From: Bacteroidales bacterium
GTDB taxonomy: Bacteria > Bacteroidota > Bacteroidia > Bacteroidales > P3
DNA length: 7,886 bases
Reading direction: 5' to 3'
Assembly: GCA_016281475.1 (NCBI GenBank)
Contig: JAEEIS010000022.1
Span: 1 to 7,886 of the forward strand
Below are positions 1-5,117 of this stretch, in pieces (the stretch's first letter is position 1; each line of letters begins with the position of its first letter). Below the pieces are notes generated by a model. That model had not been told where the DNA came from. It was given only the letters and a program-made list of their open reading frames with translations, and made no database searches. A program made the translations under genes and the position numbers.

Positions 1-25
1 CACAAATATTTATCAACAAACTGTG

Positions 26-114
26 GGCGAATTTGTTCATTTCGCACAATTTCCACGCGGCTCGCACGGTGGCCTGTTAATAACTCCGGCCAAATTGTTC
101 ATTCCGTACTATTT
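26..114. repeat. Pair of imperfect 27-nt direct repeats upstream of sdaA
   Basis: Positions 26-52 and 88-114 match at 22 of 27 bases and share the core TTGTTCATT (33-41 and 95-103). The start-to-start distance is 62 bp, close to six helical turns, so both copies would face the same side of the DNA. They lie about 70-160 bp upstream of the predicted sdaA promoter. They could be an operator pair or the relic of a small duplication; the sequence does not decide. The rest of 1-150 shows no gene I can support. Confidence 0.55.
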
Positions 115-153
115 TTCAAAATTTTCATGCGTTTGCCCTGCTCGTGGCGAAAG

Positions 154-177
154 TTTTTTCTGCCATGTCAGAAAAAA
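154..177. promoter_or_regulatory. Perfect 9-bp inverted repeat over the -33 region of the sdaA promoter
   Basis: TTTTTTCTG (154-162) and CAGAAAAAA (169-177) are exact reverse complements around a 6-nt loop (CCATGT). The dyad ends five bases before the -7 box at 182, so it covers the place where a -33 element would lie. That position suits a repressor or activator site. As RNA it would be a weak A/U hairpin and could instead end transcription coming from the left. The regulator is unknown. Confidence 0.45.
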
Positions 178-181
178 GATG

Positions 182-190
182 TATCTTTGC
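182..190 (+). promoter_or_regulatory. Bacteroidetes-type -7 promoter box for sdaA
   Basis: TATCTTTGC fits the Bacteroidetes primary sigma factor -7 consensus TAnnTTTG exactly. It lies 30 nt before the GTG start, giving an expected 5' leader of about 20-25 nt. No clean -33 TTTG is present; the T-run at 154-159 lies near the expected distance and may substitute. No Shine-Dalgarno sequence precedes the start, as is usual in this phylum. Confidence 0.65.
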
Positions 191-219
191 AATTTGTAAT
201 TTTTGAATCTGACTGAACA

Positions 220-1410
220 GTGGAATCTATTAAAAAGATATATCGCAAGGGCATCGGCCCGTCGAGCAGCCACACGATGGCGCCGCACCGTGCCGCCAAA
301 CAGTTCTGCATGGAGCATCCCGAGGCCGCGAGCATCCGCGTGACGCTCTACGGCAGTCTTGCCGCCACAGGCCGCGGGCACCGCACCGACAAGGCCATCA
401 TCGACGGGGCTGCCCCCGTGCCGGTGGAGATAGTGTGGCGGGCCGACATCGTGAAGCCGTTCCACACCAACGGCATGTATTTCGAGGCGTTGGACGAGAA
501 GGGAAAAACCATTGCCGACTGGACCATCTACAGCGTGGGCGGCGGCGCACTGGGCAACGAGACCTCACGCGAGGAGTCGCGGCAGGTGTACGACATGCAG
601 ACTCTCGGGGAGATACTGCCCTACATCGAGCGCGAGGGCATGACCTACTGGGAGTATGTGCAGCAGTGCGAGGACGAGGACATCTGGGACTACCTGCAGC
701 AGATGTGGGAGGTGATGCAGGGCACGATAGCCGAGGGCCTGCAGGAGGAAGGGGTCATCCCCGGAGGACTGCACCTGCGGAGCAAGGCGCGGCAATACTA
801 CGTGCGCGCGTCGAGCTACAAGCCCTCGCTGCAGAGCCGCGCGCTGGTGATAGCTTACGCGCTGGCCACGTCGGAGCGCAACGCCGCGGGCGGACAGATA
901 GTTACCGCACCCACCTGCGGGGCGTCGGGCGTGCTGCCCGCCGTGCTGTACCACTTGAAGAAGGCGCACGAGTTCAGCGACAAGGAAATACTGCGTGCAT
1001 TGGCTACGGCAGGCCTCTTTGCCAACGTCATCAAGCACAACGCCTCCATCTCGGGAGCCGAGGTGGGCTGCCAGGGCGAGGTGGGCAGTGCCTGCGTGAT
1101 GGCGGCGGTGGCGGCCAACCAGCTGTTTGGCGGCAGCCCGCAGCAGATAGAGTATGCCGCCGAGATGGCGATGGAGCACAATCTGGGTCTCACTTGTGAC
1201 CCCATGTGCGGACTGGTGCAGATACCCTGCATAGAGCGCAACGCCATGGCGGCATTGAGAGCCTTGGACATCAACATCTACGCCATGATGAGCGACGGCA
1301 AGCACATCATCAGTTTCGACAAGGTGGTGCGCACCATGAAACGCACGGGCCACGACCTGCCCAGCCTCTACAAGGAGACCTCGATGGGCGGCCTGGCTGT
1401 GGAGGAGTGA
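220..1410 (+). CDS. sdaA: L-serine dehydratase (L-serine ammonia-lyase), iron-sulfur type, single chain
   Basis: This cytoplasmic enzyme deaminates L-serine to pyruvate and ammonia using a [4Fe-4S] cluster. The 396-residue chain carries the beta domain first (GPSSSHTM at residues 13-20, SVGGG at 105-109) and the alpha catalytic domain from about residue 140. Cysteines 284, 326 and 337 are spaced 42 and 11 residues apart, the same spacing as the cluster ligands I recall for the Legionella enzyme (C343, C385, C396). The N-terminal part is about 59 residues shorter than in that enzyme. The chain ends GGLAVEE, with no cysteine in the last residues, so the C-terminal 'tail' cysteine ligand of the Legionella enzyme appears absent. 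The GTG start is forced: an in-frame TGA lies at 214-216, and the next internal Met (residue 20) would delete the GPSSSHTM motif. It appears to be transcribed alone from the promoter at 182. The identification is firm. Confidence 0.96.
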   Translation: MESIKKIYRKGIGPSSSHTMAPHRAAKQFCMEHPEAASIRVTLYGSLAATGRGHRTDKAIIDGAAPVPVEIVWRADIVKPFHTNGMYFEALDEKGKTIADWTIYSVGGGALGNETSREESRQVYDMQTLGEILPYIEREGMTYWEYVQQCEDEDIWDYLQQMWEVMQGTIAEGLQEEGVIPGGLHLRSKARQYYVRASSYKPSLQSRALVIAYALATSERNAAGGQIVTAPTCGASGVLPAVLYHLKKAHEFSDKEILRALATAGLFANVIKHNASISGAEVGCQGEVGSACVMAAVAANQLFGGSPQQIEYAAEMAMEHNLGLTCDPMCGLVQIPCIERNAMAALRALDINIYAMMSDGKHIISFDKVVRTMKRTGHDLPSLYKETSMGGLAVEE

Positions 1411-1445
1411 AATTGAGAATTGATAATTGAGAACTGGAAATTGAT
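1411..1445. repeat. Period-7 tandem repeat directly after the sdaA stop codon
   Basis: Five consecutive 7-bp units (AATTGAG, AATTGAT, AATTGAG, AACTGGA, AATTGAT) begin at the first base after the stop codon. Four match AATTGAK exactly and one is degenerate. I recall AT-rich repeats of this kind as common in Bacteroidales spacers. No coding capacity or terminator is visible here. Confidence 0.7.
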
Positions 1446-1506
1446 ACATACCTCAGCCTGCGGCAAACATTCACTGGATGTTTGCTCCCCACCTAAAGAG
1501 GGGACG
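1446..1506. repeat. Dispersed palindromic repeat, copy 1, with inserted hairpin
   Basis: The copy begins ACATACC, followed by CCTGCGGC, and ends in TAAAGAGGGGACG. The same blocks in the same order occur at 2089-2128. Between the blocks this copy carries an extra hairpin, GCAAACAT (1463-1470) paired with ATGTTTGC (1478-1485) around a 7-nt loop, which copy 2 lacks. The GGGG stem is imperfect here because the left arm reads CCCCACC. No T-run follows either hairpin, so it does not look like a standard intrinsic terminator. The remaining spacer, 1507-1567, is AT-rich leader with no exact TAnnTTTG box. Confidence 0.7.
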
Positions 1507-1567
1507 AATTAAGGATTTTTATAAATCAGAGAAGCAATAATAACCGCATAAAAAATACAAATTAGAT

Positions 1568-2071
1568 ATGAAAAAGATAGCTTTAATCCTAGTCGCAATG
1601 GTCATGGCACAGTGCGCCATGGCACAAGAGTTACAGTTTTCGCTGCCCATCATGCCCGAGAAGATGTGGCCGTCGGAGTATGCCAACTATGAGGCCGACG
1701 TGCTCAACTGCTGCAACTACCTGCTGAGTGTCGACCCCGCCTTCAACCAGCCCAAGCACGAGGAGTGCACCAACTTCCTCGTCCGCTGGCTTACGGGTAC
1801 GCCCGACGTGAGCGTGGTGATCGACCCCAAGCTGGTGGACCCGAAGAATGGCAGCCTGATGGTGGCATACATGGCAGCGTGGACCCGCCACGCCCTCACT
1901 AACAAGGAGGACGGCAACCTACTCAACGCCCAGGTGGCAACGGAGGAGATGCTGGCATTCTACAGCAATTACAAGGAATCTGTCGGCAAGTCGAAAGTGG
2001 CTGATAAACTGCTCAAAGAGCAGGCCAAGGGCAACCTCGCCTCCATCGTAACTAAAACGCTGGTAAAATAA
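1568..2071 (+). CDS. Small secreted protein of unknown function
   Basis: I do not recognise an assigned function for this 167-residue protein. Residues 1-19 form a Sec signal peptide: MKK, a hydrophobic core, and AMA before Gln20, suiting signal peptidase I. Cys16 is not in a proper lipobox, so a lipoprotein is unlikely and the mature protein should be soluble in the periplasm or secreted. The mature part has a conserved-looking WPSEY...YEADVLNCCNYL segment (about 34-52) and WLTGTPDVSVVIDP (74-87), then a mainly helical C-terminus rich in Lys, Ala and Leu. The overall form recalls small Bacteroidales-restricted hypothetical proteins, but I cannot name a domain. The ATG follows an A-rich leader. 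Palindromic repeat copies lie on both sides, so it is probably monocistronic. Confidence 0.82.
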   Translation: MKKIALILVAMVMAQCAMAQELQFSLPIMPEKMWPSEYANYEADVLNCCNYLLSVDPAFNQPKHEECTNFLVRWLTGTPDVSVVIDPKLVDPKNGSLMVAYMAAWTRHALTNKEDGNLLNAQVATEEMLAFYSNYKESVGKSKVADKLLKEQAKGNLASIVTKTLVK

Positions 2072-2075
2072 TTTG

Positions 2076-2155
2076 TAATGTGTTAATCACATACCCCGGC
2101 CTGCGGCCACCCCTCTAAAGAGGGGACGGCTGACGCGCCAAAGACTAACACATTA
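2076..2155. repeat. 80-bp segment bounded by perfect 10-bp inverted repeats
   Basis: TAATGTGTTA (2076-2085) and TAACACATTA (2146-2155) are exact reverse complements, and two further base pairs are possible inside after one mismatch. The segment encloses palindromic repeat copy 2 and nothing coding. The layout resembles a very small MITE-like element or a long-range RNA stem. The left arm can also pair locally (ATGTG 2078-2082 with CACAT 2088-2092), so the two pairings would exclude each other. No flanking target duplication is evident. Confidence 0.5.
2089..2128. repeat. Dispersed palindromic repeat, copy 2
   Basis: This compact copy has the same blocks as 1446-1506: ACATACC, then CCTGCGGC, then a perfect 7-bp palindrome CCCCTCTAAAGAGGGG (2110-2125) followed by ACG. 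It lacks the inserted GCAAACAT hairpin of copy 1. The stem could slow transcription or protect the 3' end of the preceding mRNA, but no T-tract follows (ACGGCTG), so I do not call it a terminator. Confidence 0.7.
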
Positions 2156-2182
2156 GTATATTTAAAAGTACCCAATTCTCCG

Positions 2183-3040
2183 ATGAGGCATTGTTTCGTT
2201 GTACTAGTGGCTGCATTGGGATTGGTAGTCGGATGCTCCGAGCAGCACACCCCCTTCCCTTTCGAGCCCAATAGGCCCGAGGACTTCAACCGCACTGCCC
2301 AATACCGACTGAGGTGGGGCGAGACGGAAGAACTGCTGGGCGAGGTGGCGATGGTCACGCACGAGGTGTACCAGGAGTATTACGAAGGCTTGGTGTCGGA
2401 ACACGCCGTCTGCTTCGACAGCGCAGGGCACTGCCTTGAGCTGTACTATCGCGACCGCGAGACCAATCAACGCTATACCTTTCAGTACGACAGCCTTGGC
2501 CGACGCGTGGAGGAGGTGTGCTATCTCGACAGCGCGGGCACACCCTACGACAGCATCACCGCACCCTACACCACCACCACCTACCGCTATTCGCGCAACG
2601 GTCGCACCTGCCGTGCCCGCATCACCGACCCCGAGGGCAAGCACTACACCTATCGCCTGAAGTACGACAAACAGGGACGGCTGCATCGGTTCATCTACCC
2701 CGACGGCTCACGCTTCACCTACGACTACGACACCGCCAATCGTCTGGTACGCACCACCTTCCCTGACGCATCGACGCAGACCTTTCTTTACGACGAAGAA
2801 GGTCGGCTGACCAGTATGCGCGACCGCGACGGGTCATACCAATGGTACGCCCCCAACAAACCCACATTACATTACGACACGTTGGGCCGCGTCGTCGAGG
2901 AGCAGTATTACGTCAACGGCGATCCCACCGTGACCACCTACCGCCGCGACGACCACGGCAACTGGACTCGCCGCACACAGACGGGGCTCTCCATCCCAAC
3001 CCGAATTGATAACAGAACATTCAAATACTTTACCAAATGA
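2183..3040 (+). CDS. YD-repeat (RHS-like) lipoprotein
   Basis: This 285-residue protein has a lipoprotein signal peptide with the lipobox VVGC and lipidated Cys18. From about residue 100 it carries six YD-repeat cores: QYDSLGR (101), YRYSRNGR (134), KYDKQGR (160), DYDTANR (181), LYDEEGR (202) and HYDTLGR (230). It ends with a DDHGNWTRR unit near 256-264. YD repeats form beta-strand spirals or shells in RHS/teneurin-type proteins. This one is far shorter than classical RHS proteins, which exceed 1000 residues, and has no C-terminal toxin domain or RHS core-end protease motif. It is probably a stand-alone surface or periplasmic lipoprotein of the kind seen in Bacteroidetes. Its last four bases overlap the next gene (ATGA at 3037-3040), so the two are probably co-translated. 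Substrate or partner is unknown. Confidence 0.85.
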   Translation: MRHCFVVLVAALGLVVGCSEQHTPFPFEPNRPEDFNRTAQYRLRWGETEELLGEVAMVTHEVYQEYYEGLVSEHAVCFDSAGHCLELYYRDRETNQRYTFQYDSLGRRVEEVCYLDSAGTPYDSITAPYTTTTYRYSRNGRTCRARITDPEGKHYTYRLKYDKQGRLHRFIYPDGSRFTYDYDTANRLVRTTFPDASTQTFLYDEEGRLTSMRDRDGSYQWYAPNKPTLHYDTLGRVVEEQYYVNGDPTVTTYRRDDHGNWTRRTQTGLSIPTRIDNRTFKYFTK

Positions 3041-3759
3041 AGAAACTATTTCCTATCCTAACAGCATTTGCATTACTTTGCACAGCCTGCCATACGCAGG
3101 TAGAGGAGGCCGCCTCCTTTAATTTCGACAGCACCTGCTGGTTCGACGGCTACGAATTCTTTGTCGGCAGCCACGACACCGTTACCAACAACCCCGATTT
3201 GTTCATCTTCCAAGGCGGCACCCTGCATGAGGGCGGCTCCACCTTCGCACTACTGCAGGTTGCGACGGACACCTTCGTCATCCAAGCCTATCCCGGTACC
3301 GACTGGACTGCCGTTGGCGTAGAAGGCGACACGGCTGTGCTGCAACAGCTTGACGAAAAGACAATCATTGTATGCCTCAATCCCGAGGATGACGAGGCCG
3401 ACACGCTGTGGATGTACGACCCCGGCGACAAAAGCCCCATGGCGGCCTACGAGCAACTGCTGATTCAGAAAAGAATAAATGCCCTGACCGGCACCTACTA
3501 TGACCCTGCGAAGAAGGTGACTTACCAGTTTTTCGACACCACCCTCGTCCGTACCAACGCCAAGGGAGTGGCGGACACGCAGACATTCCACTTCTTCTAC
3601 TCGTTCGAGATGCCCAGCCACCTGCTGCAACTCTCCAACAAAGAGCAGTTTTGGTACGAGATTACCCCCACAGGCATGGACCTCTTCAATGCCGAATACT
3701 GGTCGGAAGAAGACGACTATATGCGCCAATACCGCTTCGCGCAGCTGGAGAGACAATAG
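3037..3759 (+). CDS. Lipoprotein of unknown function, coupled to the YD-repeat lipoprotein
   Basis: I do not recognise this 240-residue protein. It begins with a lipoprotein signal peptide (MKK, hydrophobic core, lipobox CTAC with Cys18). The mature part is acidic and rich in Asp, Glu, Thr and aromatic residues, with many short alternating segments suggesting an all-beta fold. LTGTYYDPAKKVTYQFF (150-166) looks like the start of a small beta-barrel or sandwich domain, but I cannot assign a family. The ATG overlaps the stop codon of the preceding lipoprotein gene by four bases, which indicates translational coupling and perhaps a shared complex in the same membrane. Its stop lies 3 bp from the stop of the convergent ogt gene, so any terminator must lie inside ogt. 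Confidence 0.82.
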   Translation: MKKLFPILTAFALLCTACHTQVEEAASFNFDSTCWFDGYEFFVGSHDTVTNNPDLFIFQGGTLHEGGSTFALLQVATDTFVIQAYPGTDWTAVGVEGDTAVLQQLDEKTIIVCLNPEDDEADTLWMYDPGDKSPMAAYEQLLIQKRINALTGTYYDPAKKVTYQFFDTTLVRTNAKGVADTQTFHFFYSFEMPSHLLQLSNKEQFWYEITPTGMDLFNAEYWSEEDDYMRQYRFAQLERQ

Positions 3760-3762
3760 TTT

Positions 3763-4263
3763 TTATCCTTTTTCTAATTCGAGAAGGTATCTCTTGGCGG
3801 GAATGCCGCCAGCATAGCCTGTGAGCGAGCCATTGGAGCCGACGACACGATGGCAGGGGATAATGATGCTGAGAACGTTGGCACCAATGGCATTGGCGAC
3901 GGCCCGCACCGATGTGGACACACCGATACGTTCAGCCATTTCGGCATAGCTGACCATCTGGCCGTATGGGATGCACATCAATTGGCACCATACATGTTGT
4001 TGGAACGGAGTTCCCGCCATAATGAGCGGCACATCGAACGTGCGGCGTTCACGACGGAAATATTCATCTAGCTGCCGACTCAGAAGTACTATCACGTCAT
4101 CCTTCTGCTCGACATATTCGGCTTTGAGACTCAAGCGCAACCGCTTGTCTATGGTGGCACGATTCTTTCTTGCAGCCCAATCACAAAGACAGATTCGACC
4201 TTCGTAGGAACCTAACAATAGTTCGCCACAAGGCGACTGGTAATGACATAGATGGACAGACAT
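3763..4263 (-). CDS. ogt: Methylated-DNA--protein-cysteine S-methyltransferase (Ogt type)
   Basis: This cytoplasmic suicide repair protein moves the alkyl group from O6-alkylguanine (and O4-alkylthymine) in DNA to its own cysteine. The 166-residue chain matches the length of Ogt-type proteins without an Ada domain. The active site is IIPCHRV with acceptor Cys137. The recognition helix carries the conserved run from SVRAVANAIGAN (118-129), with Arg120 as the expected arginine finger, and the usual PYGQMVSYAEMA (99-110) precedes it. The C-terminal GYAGGIPAKRYLLELE (149-164) is also typical. It lies 5 bp downstream of the PHP phosphatase gene and is the last gene of the minus-strand cluster. Nothing in the sequence suggests an Ada-type alkylation response. 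The identification is firm; ogt rather than another MGMT name is my choice of symbol. Confidence 0.95.
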   Translation of the reverse strand: MSVHLCHYQSPCGELLLGSYEGRICLCDWAARKNRATIDKRLRLSLKAEYVEQKDDVIVLLSRQLDEYFRRERRTFDVPLIMAGTPFQQHVWCQLMCIPYGQMVSYAEMAERIGVSTSVRAVANAIGANVLSIIIPCHRVVGSNGSLTGYAGGIPAKRYLLELEKG

Positions 4264-4268
4264 AATTG

Positions 4269-5117
4269 CTACGGCAGCCGCGTAAGAACCTCAGAATAGC
4301 CTATCTCGCGCAAGAAGTCTTCGGCTCCCTCGGTGTGCAGGAGGTCCTCGGGCTGGTGGGCATCGGTGCTGACGATGACAGGGATATGCTTGTCGCTCAT
4401 ATAGCGCAGCAGTTCGCGCGAGGGGTAGAAGTCGTCGTGCCGCTTCTTGTAGATGCCACGGGTGTTGACCTCGGCGATGCAGCCCACCTCGCGGATGAGT
4501 TCGATGGTTTCGTACACAAGGTCGAGATACCACTTGTCGTGCTCCAAGAAATAGCGGTCGCGGTTGTGCATCACTATCTTGTTGAAATGGGCGACGATGG
4601 TGGGCCGCTGGCTTTCAATCATGGCGTTGCTCTGATGGAAGAAAGCGGTGACACCACGGCGTATGTCGCCATAAAAGACACGTTGCAGACCCTCGTCGTA
4701 GGTCTCCTGCTTGGGGCCGTCGATAAACCAGATACGCTGTGCCGCGTATGTCGTGTGGTCGCGCAGCCATTGGGTATCGGCAGGGTCGGTGACCAAGTGC
4801 ACGCCACCGATAAAATAGTCCAGCCCGCCCTGCTCGACGAGGGGACGGAAGTCGTCGCACACACCTGGCACATAATCTATTTCCAGTCCCAACCGAATGT
4901 CAATGCGGTCGCGATACTCATCCTTCAAGGCGCGAACCTCGTTGCAATAGGCTTGATAGTCCTCGTCGTGGATGGAGAAACTGTTTTTAAAAGGCAGTGG
5001 GGCATGACCAGAAAAGCCAAGGGCAGCAAAGCCGTTGGCAAGGGCAAGCTCGACATATTCGCGAAGCTCGCCCTTGCCGTCGCAATAGCGGGAATGGGTA
5101 TGATAGTTAGAAAGCAT
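4269..5117 (-). CDS. PHP-domain phosphatase, histidinol-phosphatase (HisJ/HisK) family
   Basis: This PHP-family metallophosphoesterase most likely hydrolyses histidinol phosphate or a similar small phosphate ester. Metal-site residues are visible in order, numbered from a possible GTG start at 5126: HTH (9-11) followed by Asp16, His41 in GFSGHAP, Glu82 in GLEIDY, His110 in GGVHL, His180 in VAHFNK, and Asp255/His257 in STDAHQ. That is a full PHP set for a trinuclear metal centre. I prefer the ATG at 5117 (282 residues, start MLSNYHTH) over the GTG at 5126 (285 residues); both give an overlap with the upstream outer-membrane protein gene, whose stop is at 5107-5109. No other his gene is nearby, so a histidine-biosynthesis role rests only on family membership and a different phosphate ester is possible. 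Confidence 0.9.
   Translation of the reverse strand: MLSNYHTHSRYCDGKGELREYVELALANGFAALGFSGHAPLPFKNSFSIHDEDYQAYCNEVRALKDEYRDRIDIRLGLEIDYVPGVCDDFRPLVEQGGLDYFIGGVHLVTDPADTQWLRDHTTYAAQRIWFIDGPKQETYDEGLQRVFYGDIRRGVTAFFHQSNAMIESQRPTIVAHFNKIVMHNRDRYFLEHDKWYLDLVYETIELIREVGCIAEVNTRGIYKKRHDDFYPSRELLRYMSDKHIPVIVSTDAHQPEDLLHTEGAEDFLREIGYSEVLTRLP

Noticed and set aside
70..92. TGGCC...GGCCA hairpin as a terminator of an upstream gene
   Set aside because: A 5-bp stem with a 13-nt loop and no T-run directly after is too weak to support, and no upstream gene end is visible.
565..1449. Long open frame on the minus strand opposite sdaA
   Set aside because: It is antisense to a firmly identified gene, is His/Arg/Ala-rich low-complexity translation, and matches no known domain; GC-rich codons opposite sdaA explain it.
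2110..2125. CCCCTCTAAAGAGGGG as an intrinsic terminator
   Set aside because: The stem is strong but followed by ACGGCTG instead of a T-run, and a similar block recurs at 1487-1504, so a dispersed repeat fits better.
1446..2128. CRISPR array
   Set aside because: Only two repeat copies, over 600 bp apart with a gene between them, and no regular spacers.
2157..2164. TATATTTA as a -7 promoter box for the YD-repeat lipoprotein gene
   Set aside because: It differs from TAnnTTTG at the last base and no -33 TTTG lies at the right distance. The distance to the ATG is suitable, but the evidence is too weak for a feature.
2183..3040. RHS polymorphic toxin with the next gene as immunity protein
   Set aside because: The protein is far too short, lacks an RHS core-end motif and a variable toxin tail, and the downstream partner is itself a lipoprotein with no immunity-family resemblance I can see.
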